NCBI GenBank assembly: GCA_005772945.1
Contig: SXIE01000384.1
Span: 1-7,766 of the forward strand
Source: Pseudomonadota bacterium
GTDB lineage: Bacteria > Myxococcota > UBA9042 > PHBI01
Reading direction: 5' to 3'
Length of the DNA stretch: 7,766 nucleotides
Position numbers and translations under genes: made by a program
The notes under the pieces: generated by a model
Told to the model about the DNA's origin: nothing
The model's database searches: none
Seen by the model: the letters and a program-made list of their open reading frames with translations, nothing else
Shown here: piece by piece, positions 1-5,928 of the stretch
Layout of the letters: each line of letters starts with the position of its first letter
Position numbering within the stretch: position 1 is the stretch's first letter

Positions 1-22
1 AGCCGCGCCCATAGTCTGCCTT

Positions 23-89
23 CGCGCATCCGTGCACCCGCTGCTGTGTTCTTGGTAGTTCACACCGGCGAACATGCACGGATTGCGCG
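23..89. repeat. Imperfect inverted repeat near left edge
   Basis: The left arm CGCGCATCCGTGCA (23-36) is the reverse complement of TGCACGGATTGCGCG (75-89) apart from one extra T, giving 9 + 5 paired positions around a 38-nt spacer. The inner core CCGTGCA is also half of the perfect palindrome CCGTGCACGG in the promoter of the neighbouring TetR gene (1032-1041). It lies just beyond that gene's likely terminator, so it may be a second binding region serving a gene left of the window. That role is inference. I see no coding sequence in 1-132. Confidence 0.4.
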
Positions 90-132
90 CTCAACCAAAC
101 CGGCCAGCGCCCACGGACAGGGCAATAGACCC

Positions 133-170
133 AAAAAAAGGACGGCTAGCGGACGCGCTTCGACGCCGTC
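133..170 (-). terminator. Probable intrinsic terminator of the TetR gene
   Basis: Reading the minus strand, GACGGC (170-165, inside the last codons) pairs with GCCGTC (146-141, starting at the stop codon) across an 18-nt loop. One C follows, then seven T (139-133). A GC-rich six-bp stem followed by a T tract is the usual intrinsic terminator layout. The loop is long, which lowers confidence. Confidence 0.45.
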
Positions 171-1015
171 GCACGCTTCGAGGTCTTCGTCGGCGTCGTC
201 GCTCGCCTCGAGGTCTTCGTCGTCGTCGCCCGCTTCGAGGGCGTCTTCGCTGAGGCGGCCTTCTTCGCGGCGGCCTCGGCGCGCAGCTTGGCGTGGTAGG
301 CCTTGACCGCCTCGGGCGCGACCGGCGGGGCTACGTGCAAGCGAAGGCCGTGAAGCGGCTGCCCGAGCACGGGGCGGCGCATGCTCTCGTCGCGCTGCAC
401 AAGCTCGGCGGTCGTCTTGAGCAGCTTCATATGATGGTCGTACCCGGACTCGACCAGGTACGCGTGCTGCTCCTCGGGAATCATCGCGCAGCGATCGCAG
501 ACGACGAGCGACACCAGGCCATGCACGACCGCCCAGGCGCCGAAGGCGACCGTGTCGATGTCCCAGTCGAGGCCGTAATGTTGGAGGAACGCCTCGACGG
601 TCTCGTGGAGGCCCGCATAGGCTTCAGCGCCGGGTTCCCATCCGCCCTCGGAAATCGAGCGGCCGGTCTCGCGCGAGACGAACATCAGATCGTAGAGCGC
701 GTGGTTTTCGAGCGCGAAGCGGATGTAGGTGCGGCCACTCACGTAGAGCCGATCCCACGGATCTTTCACGTGCTTCAGCGCCAGCGCGGTCATCGCGTTG
801 AGCTTCTCGAAGCCGCGGTGATGCAGCGCGTAGCAGATCTCGTCCTTGTCCTTGAAGTACGAGTAGATGGCGCCGGGCGTGTACTCGATGACGTCGGCGA
901 TGCGGCGCATCGTGGTGCGCTCGTAGCCCTCCTCGACAAAGAGCTTGGTCGCCGCATCCAAGATGCACTTGCGCATCTCCTGCCGTTCACGTGTTCGTCG
1001 GTCTACGCTGCCCAC
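146..1015 (-). CDS. TetR/AcrR family transcriptional regulator, WHG-type C-terminal domain, H1-like basic tail
   Basis: A one-component repressor of 289 residues. The N-terminal helix-turn-helix spans about residues 14-60; the typical TetR signature GAIYSYFKDKDEI is at 48-60, preceded by EEGYERTTMRRIAD. The ligand/dimer domain (about 75-225) carries W161-x3-H165-G166, the mark of the WHG-type TetR C-terminal domain. Residues 256-289 form a low-complexity tail of K-T-x-S-K/R-R-A-T units with 12 Lys/Arg in 34 residues and no acidic residue, resembling histone H1 or the tails of actinobacterial HU proteins. Most TetR proteins are near 200 residues, so this tail is extra. The start is GTG 1015: it gives the usual lead-in before the HTH, although there is no good Shine-Dalgarno. 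ATG 976 is the alternative, but its AGGAG abuts the codon. The ligand and targets are not visible; inverted repeats upstream suggest autoregulation. Confidence 0.93.
   Translation of the reverse strand: MGSVDRRTRERQEMRKCILDAATKLFVEEGYERTTMRRIADVIEYTPGAIYSYFKDKDEICYALHHRGFEKLNAMTALALKHVKDPWDRLYVSGRTYIRFALENHALYDLMFVSRETGRSISEGGWEPGAEAYAGLHETVEAFLQHYGLDWDIDTVAFGAWAVVHGLVSLVVCDRCAMIPEEQHAYLVESGYDHHMKLLKTTAELVQRDESMRRPVLGQPLHGLRLHVAPPVAPEAVKAYHAKLRAEAAAKKAASAKTPSKRATTTKTSRRATTPTKTSKRATASKRVR
173..240. repeat. Degenerate ~30-bp tandem repeat encoding the TetR tail
   Basis: The 14-mer CGAGGTCTTCGTCG occurs at 179-192 and again at 209-222, exactly 30 nt apart, with a more diverged third copy beginning about 236. 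On the minus strand each unit encodes about ten residues of the pattern K-T-x-S-K/R-R-A-T. The array lies wholly inside the 3' end of the TetR gene and probably arose by slippage or unequal recombination; copy number may vary between strains. Confidence 0.6.
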
Positions 1016-1021
1016 GCCCGG

Positions 1022-1050
1022 ACGCTAACGACCGTGCACGGACATGTCAA
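1022..1050 (-). promoter_or_regulatory. Sigma70-like promoter of the TetR gene
   Basis: On the minus strand a perfect TTGACA (1050-1045) is followed by a 17-nt spacer and TAGCGT (1027-1022), which matches TATAAT at three of six positions. A transcript would begin about seven nt further on, at or near 1015, exactly the proposed GTG start. That fits the missing Shine-Dalgarno and suggests a leaderless mRNA. The -35 box and spacing are good; the -10 box is weak. Confidence 0.45.
1030..1043. promoter_or_regulatory. Candidate TetR operator between -35 and -10
   Basis: CCGTGCACGG at 1032-1041 is a perfect 10-bp palindrome; after one mismatch on each side the next pair (G1030, C1043) also matches. 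It sits inside the spacer of the candidate promoter, the classic position for a TetR-family autorepressor site. Binding is inferred from position and symmetry only. Confidence 0.4.
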
Positions 1051-1061
1051 CGTTTAGCGAT

Positions 1062-1074
1062 TGAACAGCGTTCA
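1062..1074. promoter_or_regulatory. Inverted repeat TGAAC-AGC-GTTCA, possible TetR operator
   Basis: Perfect five-bp arms TGAAC (1062-1066) and GTTCA (1070-1074) surround a three-nt centre, just upstream of the TetR gene's -35 box. TGAAC-N3-GTTCA-like palindromes are frequent operators of TetR-family proteins in proteobacteria, so this is a second, possibly better, candidate site than the palindrome at 1032-1041. Which of them is bound cannot be told from sequence. Confidence 0.4.
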
Positions 1075-1086
1075 GACTCCGGTTAC

Positions 1087-1100
1087 GCCGCAAAAGCGGC
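1087..1100 (-). terminator. Small hairpin after the lipoprotein gene
   Basis: GCCGC (1087-1091), a four-nt loop and GCGGC (1096-1100) form a five-bp GC stem, 14 nt after the lipoprotein gene's stop codon. No T tract follows on the minus strand, so it would be at most a weak or factor-dependent terminator. Confidence 0.25.
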
Positions 1101-1114
1101 CATCGCCGAGCGCT

Positions 1115-2179
1115 CTACTCGAGCACGAGCACGGTCGGGATCATGTCCTCCCCCTGCGCGATCCAGGCGACGTTCCCGCCGCGCGCCGACACGACCATCG
1201 GCGCCCACTGCGCGTCGGCGACGGTGACCGGGCTCGCCGCGCCCTTGCTCCAGCGCACGACGCTGCCGGCGTCGGTGTAGAGATCGGCCAGCGCCGAGTT
1301 GGCCCAGTAGACGTTCGTGCCGTCGACCGCGAGGTCCATTGGGATGGCCTGCTCGGACGCGACGACGCTGACCTTGCCGCCGACCTTCGGGATGCTCTTC
1401 ACGACGCCCGTCAGCCCGTACGCCGGGTTGTCGATGAAGTAGACCGTGCTCGTGTCGATGGCGATCCCCGGAACGGCGCCGCTGGCGCGCGCAATGACGA
1501 CGCTCGGGCCGCCGGCGAGTGGCGCGCGGACGACGCTCGTATAGGTCGACCAGAAGACGTATTTGCCGTCGGCGACGACGTCGCCCGGCGAGTCCTGACG
1601 GGTCGCGATCGTCGTGATGGCGCCGCCACCCTTGGGCACGCGTCGGACCGCGCTCGCCGTCGTGAAGTAGACGTTCTTGGCGTCGACGAAGACGGAGCTC
1701 GGCGCGTCCAGACCCGAGACGAGAACGCGCGGGGCGCCGCCGGTCTTGGGAAGGCGCGCCACGGTGCCCGCGAACATGTCGGCCACGTACACATCGGTCG
1801 TGTCGAGGGCGAGGCCGACGGGGTATTGGCCTTGCTCGCTGAGCACGAGCTGCTTGGAGGTATCGGCGCGCTCGATCCGAAGCAGGCCTCCGGGCGTGCC
1901 GGCCATCTCGTCGGCGGCGATTCCCACGAAGTAATAGGCGTCGTCCTGGACCAGGGCGGCGGCGAGGCCCCGGTAGATCTCACGCGCGGACGATGCGGTG
2001 AGAAGCGCCTGCCGAGCCGCTGTGGGCGTGCGCGCCGCCAGGTCGGGGTCGGCCTCGGCGAGGCCGTCGCAGCCGTACTGCGCGAGCAGACCGGTGGCGA
2101 CGACAAGCGCGATCGAGAGGCGCGCGCGCAGGTGCGGCAGCGACGGAAGCGAGGGAAGCGAAACCCGGTAGACCTTCAT
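1115..2179 (-). CDS. Secreted beta-propeller lipoprotein (hypothetical)
   Basis: A predicted exported protein of 354 residues. The N-terminus has basic residues (R18, R20), a hydrophobic run at about 21-33 and a cysteine at 37 in the context LLAQYGC, so it looks like a lipoprotein signal, though the lipobox is loose (Q-Y-G before Cys). The rest is five to six repeats of about 45 residues, each with a strand such as VYVAD, VYFTT, VFWST, VYFID or VYWAN followed by VxRxPKxGG and a short basic or hydrophobic strand; this is the layout of NHL/YncE-like beta-propellers. Such proteins are abundant in myxobacteria and mostly uncharacterised. The start ATG 2179 was chosen because the open frame upstream (to 2473) is Pro/Arg/Ala-rich noise and the signal peptide begins here; a GGGG about ten nt upstream is only a weak ribosome site. 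It is transcribed away from korA. Ligand or partner unknown. Confidence 0.85.
   Translation of the reverse strand: MKVYRVSLPSLPSLPHLRARLSIALVVATGLLAQYGCDGLAEADPDLAARTPTAARQALLTASSAREIYRGLAAALVQDDAYYFVGIAADEMAGTPGGLLRIERADTSKQLVLSEQGQYPVGLALDTTDVYVADMFAGTVARLPKTGGAPRVLVSGLDAPSSVFVDAKNVYFTTASAVRRVPKGGGAITTIATRQDSPGDVVADGKYVFWSTYTSVVRAPLAGGPSVVIARASGAVPGIAIDTSTVYFIDNPAYGLTGVVKSIPKVGGKVSVVASEQAIPMDLAVDGTNVYWANSALADLYTDAGSVVRWSKGAASPVTVADAQWAPMVVSARGGNVAWIAQGEDMIPTVLVLE
2135..2161. repeat. Triplicated 9-bp tandem repeat in the signal peptide
   Basis: On the minus strand three near-identical nine-nt units (TCGCTTCCC, TCGCTTCCG, TCGCTGCCG) encode Ser-Leu-Pro three times, residues 7-15, in the region before the hydrophobic core of the lipoprotein signal. 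It keeps frame whatever the copy number, so it may be length-variable between strains. Confidence 0.6.
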
Positions 2180-2566
2180 GACGAAACCCCGATGGTGAAA
2201 CGCGAGACGCGCCGGGTGTACGCAGGCCGCATTCCGGCGCGCGCTGACGAACGGTGACGAAACGGGGAGCGCGCTGACAGGTCGCGCGAGGGCTTGCGGC
2301 GGGGCTGCGCGCGGATCGAAGGCACGGGCGTCGGGTCCGGTGTGGACGCTCGTGTGCGCGCGGCGACTCCGCTTGGAGCCAGCGTGGCGCCGCCGCCTGT
2401 CGCTCGGCGGAGACGGGCCGTGAGGGTTGCATGTTTGTGCGAAGTTGCACGAATCGGGGTGGTCGAAGGGCAACGTGCGATAGCCGCGGGATGTGGCCCG
2501 CTGTTGTGCTTGCGGTCGACCGGCTCGGGTGCCAGGGTAGCGCGCGGGTGTGGAGAAGGGGGCCTC
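2180..2566. other. Divergent intergenic region, lipoprotein gene / korA
   Basis: These 387 nt separate two divergently transcribed genes and must hold both promoters. The korA frame stays open back to 2294, but the translation is low-complexity Arg/Ala/Val and is unlikely to be protein. Visible structure: GCGCGCTGAC repeated 30 nt apart (2239-2248, 2269-2278), TGACGAAAC at 2179-2187 and 2255-2263, and an inverted repeat at 2434-2453. I could not find a convincing -35/-10 pair or sigma54 site for either gene. Confidence 0.5.
2434..2453. repeat. Inverted repeat upstream of korA
   Basis: TTTGTGC (2434-2440) and GCACGAA (2447-2453) pair over seven positions with one G-T wobble around the six-nt loop GAAGTT. 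GTTGCA also appears twice 18 nt apart (2426, 2444). The element lies about 115-135 nt before the korA start in an otherwise GC-rich stretch and could be an operator or leader hairpin. No specific regulator is recognisable. Confidence 0.3.
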
Positions 2567-4360
2567 ATGGCGCGGGATCTGGTCATCGGTATGGCGGGCT
2601 CGGGCGGCGACGGCATCGTCAGCGCGGGCGAGTCACTCATCGCGGCGGCGGCCTCCGAGGGCTACCACGCGATGATGACGAAGAGCTTCGGGTCGCAGAT
2701 TCGCGGCGGTGAGTCGTCGTGCCGCGTGCGCGTGTCGGTCGACACGCTGTTCGGGCCGGGCGGGCTGCTGGATGTCGCGGTGTCGCTCGACTGGGACGAC
2801 TTCCTGAAGTTCGGTGCCGAGCTGCCGGTGGGTCCGCACACGGTCGTCATCTATGAGGAGCGAAGCGGTGTGGCGCCCGATCGCCTGCCGCTGCCAGGCA
2901 TCGTGCCCGAGCAGGTCTTCGCGGTGCCGATGGCTGAGATGGCGAAACAGGCGGCCGGGACCGAGCGAGCGAAGAACAGCGTCGTGTTGGGGCTCTTGGC
3001 GCAGTGGTTCGGGATCCCGGCGGCGGCGATCCTGCGCGGCATCGCCAAGACGTTCGCCGATAAGGGCGCGCCGATGATAGAGGCGAACGAGCGCGCGTTC
3101 GAGCTCGGGCGCGGGTACGCGGTTGCGCATCCGCTGAGCACGCCGCGTTCGCTCGATGCGGCGCCGCCGGACCGTGCGGGTCGGCAGCTGCTGCTCGACG
3201 GCAACGAGATGTGCGCCCAGGCGGCGCTGTTCGCGAAGCTCGATGTGTTCGGCGGCTATCCGATCACACCCTCGACCGAGGTGATGCAGATCTTGACGAA
3301 GGAGATCTGGAAGCACGGCGGCTCGGTGCTGCAGTGCGAGGACGAGATCGCCGGCATCGGTGTCGCGGTCGGGGCGTCGTTCGCGGGGAAGAAGGCGATG
3401 ACGGCGACCTCGGGTCCGGGCATGTCGCTCAAGACCGAGATGCTGGGGCTGGCGACGCTGGCCGAGCTGCCGCTGGTCCTTCTCAACGTGCAGCGCGGCG
3501 GCCCCTCGACCGGGAGCCCGACCAAGCCCGAGCAATCGGATCTGTTCGCGGCTGCGTTCTCGGCGCATGGCGACGTGTTGCGTCCGGTGCTCGCGCCGAC
3601 GTCGGTCGCCGACACGTTCGCGATGACGGTCGAGGCGTTCAACCTGGCCGAGCAGTTCCAGACGCCGGTGATCATCCTGTCGGATCAGGAGATCGCGCAG
3701 CGCAAGGAGACGGTCGAGCCGTTCGATCTGTCGCGCTTCACGCTGGTCGATCGCAAGAAACCGGGCCCCAAAGAGCTCGAGAATTACATGCGTTTTGCCG
3801 ATGACGGCTCGGGCATCAGCCCGATCAGCCATCCGGGGATGCTGGGCGGGACGTACCTCGCGGCGGGCATCGAGCACAACGAGCACGGGGATCCGACCGC
3901 CAGCGGCAAGGTCCACGCGCGCATGAACCAGAAGCGCTTCAAGAAGCTGGCGCCGCTACAACAGCGCCGAGACCTCTTCATCATCGAGGGGGATCCGCGG
4001 GCGCCGCTGGCGCTGGTGGCCTGGGGTTCGGTCGGCGGCGTATGCCGCGAGGCGATGCGGCTCGCGACCGCGCAGCGCCTGCACGTGAAGCTGTGCGTGC
4101 CGCAGCTCCTCTACCCGGTGGCCGAGGCGGTCTACCGCGAGTTCTTCGAGGGCGTGCAGGCCGGCCTCGTCGTCGAGCAGTCGCACCAGGGGCAGCTGTA
4201 TCGCATCTTGCGTTCGATGATCGAGGTGCCCGCCGGCCTGGTCCCGCTCACGCGCAGCGGCGCGAATCCGTTTCAGCCGATCGAGGTGCTCGCGCACCTG
4301 CGCGAGCTCGCGATGGCGCTCCAGCAGCGGGCCGGCGAGTCGCAGGCGGCCGAAGAGTGA
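2567..4360 (+). CDS. korA: 2-oxoacid (2-oxoglutarate):ferredoxin oxidoreductase, fused gamma-alpha subunit
   Basis: With KorB this enzyme converts 2-oxoglutarate and CoA to succinyl-CoA and CO2, reducing ferredoxin, and can run in reverse for CO2 fixation. The 597 residues begin with the gamma domain (about 6-180; glycine-rich GMAGSGGDG at 8-16), then after a linker the alpha pyrimidine-binding domain with YPITPST (231-237), E258-D-E, TATSGPG (279-285) and RGGPSTG (310-316) followed by SPTKPEQSDL, which is typical of KorA. The C-terminal transketolase-like domain (about 470-597) includes ALVAWGSVGG. Fused gamma-alpha of about 600 residues is the usual length for two-subunit enzymes. ATG 2567 is preceded by GGAGAAGGGGG (2552-2562) and sits seven residues before the glycine motif. 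It is the first gene of the operon. Substrate is inferred from family motifs; another 2-oxoacid is possible. Confidence 0.93.
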   Translation: MARDLVIGMAGSGGDGIVSAGESLIAAAASEGYHAMMTKSFGSQIRGGESSCRVRVSVDTLFGPGGLLDVAVSLDWDDFLKFGAELPVGPHTVVIYEERSGVAPDRLPLPGIVPEQVFAVPMAEMAKQAAGTERAKNSVVLGLLAQWFGIPAAAILRGIAKTFADKGAPMIEANERAFELGRGYAVAHPLSTPRSLDAAPPDRAGRQLLLDGNEMCAQAALFAKLDVFGGYPITPSTEVMQILTKEIWKHGGSVLQCEDEIAGIGVAVGASFAGKKAMTATSGPGMSLKTEMLGLATLAELPLVLLNVQRGGPSTGSPTKPEQSDLFAAAFSAHGDVLRPVLAPTSVADTFAMTVEAFNLAEQFQTPVIILSDQEIAQRKETVEPFDLSRFTLVDRKKPGPKELENYMRFADDGSGISPISHPGMLGGTYLAAGIEHNEHGDPTASGKVHARMNQKRFKKLAPLQQRRDLFIIEGDPRAPLALVAWGSVGGVCREAMRLATAQRLHVKLCVPQLLYPVAEAVYREFFEGVQAGLVVEQSHQGQLYRILRSMIEVPAGLVPLTRSGANPFQPIEVLAHLRELAMALQQRAGESQAAEE

Positions 4361-4426
4361 GCATCGTGTGTGACGCGAGCTCGGCGCTCTTCGCGAGCTA
4401 ACCCCATTCGAGGAGATGACCTCGCC

Positions 4427-5299
4427 ATGACCCCGATTCCCTTTCAGGCCAAGGACTTCAAGAGCGAGCTCAAGCCGATCTGGTGCCCCGGCTGCGGCGA
4501 CTTCGGCGTGCTGCAGGCGCTCTATCGGGCGCTCGCGTCGATCGGGCGCGCGGCACACGAGATCGCGTTCGTGTCCGGCATCGGCTGCTCCTCGCGCATC
4601 CCCGGCTACACGACCGCCTACGGGTTCAACACCGTGCATGGGCGGGCGCTGCCGATCGCGCAGGGCATCAAGTTGGCGCGTCCCGATCTGCTCGTGCTCG
4701 TGGCGGGCGGCGACGGCGACGGCTTCTCGATCGGCGGCGGGCACGTGGCGCACGCGGTGCGGCGTAACCCCGACATCACGTACATTGTGATGGACAATCA
4801 GATCTACGGATTGACCAAGGGGCAGCTGTCGCCGACCTCGCCGCGCGGGCTCGAGACGGTGACGTCACCGTACGGTAGCTTCGAGCAGCCGGTGAATCCG
4901 CTGGCGTATCTCCTGGCCTATGGGGCCGGCTTCGTCGCGCAGGGGACGCCGGCGGATGTGCCGGGGCTCACGGCGATCCTGGAGGAGGCGATTCGCTATC
5001 GCGGCTTCTCGTTCGTGAACGTGCAGTCCCCGTGCGTGACGTACGGCGAGGACGACAACCAGATGAAGGTGCACAAGTCGGCGATGAAGCCGCTGGCTGC
5101 GCTCGGGCACGATCCGTCCGACAAGATGCGCGCGTTGGCGCTGGCCGAGGATTACGGAAAGGCGCTCCACACGGGCGTCTTCTACCGGAATCCCAATCCG
5201 CCGCCGCCCCTCGATGCGTTGATTCACGAGCGGCAGACGACGCTCGCACCCGACGCGCGGCCGCGCGAGCGGATCCTCGATCGCTTCGTCCAGCACTGA
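4427..5299 (+). CDS. korB: 2-oxoacid (2-oxoglutarate):ferredoxin oxidoreductase, beta subunit
   Basis: The 290-residue catalytic beta subunit binds thiamine pyrophosphate and one [4Fe-4S] cluster. WCPGCG supplies C20 and C23; C54 (GIGCSSR) and C203 (QSPCVTYG) complete the four-cysteine set known from archaeal and bacterial two-subunit enzymes. The pyrophosphate/Mg motif is G95-D-G-D...D123-N124 with GGGHVAHAVRRN between, and N-Q-I-Y-G-L-T-K-G-Q following, as in KorB/PorB proteins. There is no separate ferredoxin-like domain, so the electron acceptor must be a free ferredoxin or similar protein encoded elsewhere. ATG 4427 has AGGAG at 4411-4415. A GTG at 4370 would add 19 unconserved residues and was rejected. 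The 66-nt gap to korA and shared strand indicate co-transcription. Confidence 0.94.
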   Translation: MTPIPFQAKDFKSELKPIWCPGCGDFGVLQALYRALASIGRAAHEIAFVSGIGCSSRIPGYTTAYGFNTVHGRALPIAQGIKLARPDLLVLVAGGDGDGFSIGGGHVAHAVRRNPDITYIVMDNQIYGLTKGQLSPTSPRGLETVTSPYGSFEQPVNPLAYLLAYGAGFVAQGTPADVPGLTAILEEAIRYRGFSFVNVQSPCVTYGEDDNQMKVHKSAMKPLAALGHDPSDKMRALALAEDYGKALHTGVFYRNPNPPPPLDALIHERQTTLAPDARPRERILDRFVQH

Positions 5300-5335
5300 C
5301 GTCGCCATCCGACCCATCACCCTCGGGAGACCACC

Positions 5336-5866
5336 ATGGACAAGACCCGTGGCATCGACTTCGAGCACCTCGGGCTGCGGGATGCGCTCGACCTGGCGGT
5401 GCTGATCGAAGAGGAAGCGTACGACCGCTACGTCGAGTTCGCCGAGCAGATGGAGGCGCACCGGACGCCCGAGGCGGCGCGGTTCTTCCGCTTCATGGCG
5501 GGGAACGAGGCGAAGCACCAGGCGGCGCTCCATGACCGTCGCACGCGCATCTTCGGGAGCGAGCCGAGCCAGGTCACGCGCGCGATGCTGTTCGACATCG
5601 AGGCGCCCGACTACGACGCGGCGCGCGCGTTCATGACGGTACGCGAGGGGCTGCAGGCCGCTCTGGAGGCGGAGGTGAAGGCCGGCGCCTTCTTCGCGGC
5701 GGCGCTGCCGCGCATCGCGGATCCGGAGGTCGCGCGCCTCTTCGCGGAGCTGCGCGACGAGGAGGACGAGCACCAACGGTTGGTCCACGCGGAGCTGGCG
5801 AAGGCGGCGGCCGACCCGGCGATTCACCCGGCGGAGTTCAGCGATCCGCCGCAGTCGATCGACTGA
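5336..5866 (+). CDS. Rubrerythrin-like ferritin-family di-iron protein
   Basis: A 176-residue, all-helical ferritin-like protein. The four-helix bundle carries the di-iron pattern: E25 (aligned with Glu20 of rubrerythrin, as E-x2-A-x3-Y), E58-x2-H61 (NEAKH), E111/E113 on helix three, and E143-x2-H146 (EEDEH). There is no C-terminal rubredoxin domain (no CxxC pairs), so it differs from classical rubrerythrin and would need another electron donor. Such proteins reduce peroxide or handle iron; which applies here cannot be read from sequence. The start has GGGAG at 5325-5329, six nt before the ATG, and the gene lies 36 nt after korB, so it is almost certainly in the same operon. An inferred role is protecting or repairing the iron-sulfur enzyme encoded just upstream. 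The final 20 or so residues are Pro/Asp/Ser-rich and look unstructured. Confidence 0.88.
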   Translation: MDKTRGIDFEHLGLRDALDLAVLIEEEAYDRYVEFAEQMEAHRTPEAARFFRFMAGNEAKHQAALHDRRTRIFGSEPSQVTRAMLFDIEAPDYDAARAFMTVREGLQAALEAEVKAGAFFAAALPRIADPEVARLFAELRDEEDEHQRLVHAELAKAAADPAIHPAEFSDPPQSID

Positions 5867-5917
5867 CGTTCGCGTCCTCGAGCGCCGGCACTGGCGTGCT
5901 GGCGTTGGCGCCGAACG
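5867..5917 (+). terminator. Hairpin-rich gap between convergent genes
   Basis: GCGCCGGCAC (5882-5891) pairs with GTGCTGGCGT (5896-5905) over ten positions, two of them G-T wobbles, around a TGGC tetraloop. It is nested within a six-bp outer repeat, CGTTCG (5867-5872) and CGAACG (5912-5917). The whole structure fills the 62-nt gap between the end of the korAB operon and the opposing gene ending at 5929. No T tract follows on either strand, so it may act with Rho or as an RNA end-stabiliser; the wobbles favour function on the plus strand. Confidence 0.4.
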
Positions 5918-5928
5918 GATCCGATCGA

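Noticed and set aside
293..1057. Long plus-strand open frame opposite the TetR gene
   Set aside because: It is the antisense shadow of a clear TetR protein; the translation lacks any domain and is rich in Arg, Val and Ala as expected from GC-rich antisense.
1102..1113. Identical 12-mer ATCGCCGAGCGC here and at 7489-7500
   Set aside because: One copy is downstream of a gene and the other in a promoter; with the GC-rich composition a shared 12-mer is not convincing as a common element.
1061..2257. 398-codon plus-strand open frame opposite the lipoprotein gene
   Set aside because: The minus-strand reading has a signal peptide and repeated propeller motifs; this frame is Arg/Asp/Gly noise.
2434..2449. 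Possible sigma54 promoter (TTGCA as -12 box) upstream of korA
   Set aside because: The required GG of the -24 box is TT at the correct spacing, so the match fails.
2633..3916. 427-codon minus-strand open frame inside korA
   Set aside because: Antisense shadow of korA, which has all family motifs.
4416..4430. Four-codon mini-ORF (ATG to TGA) overlapping the korB start
   Set aside because: Its ATG directly abuts AGGAG with no spacing, so it is unlikely to be translated.
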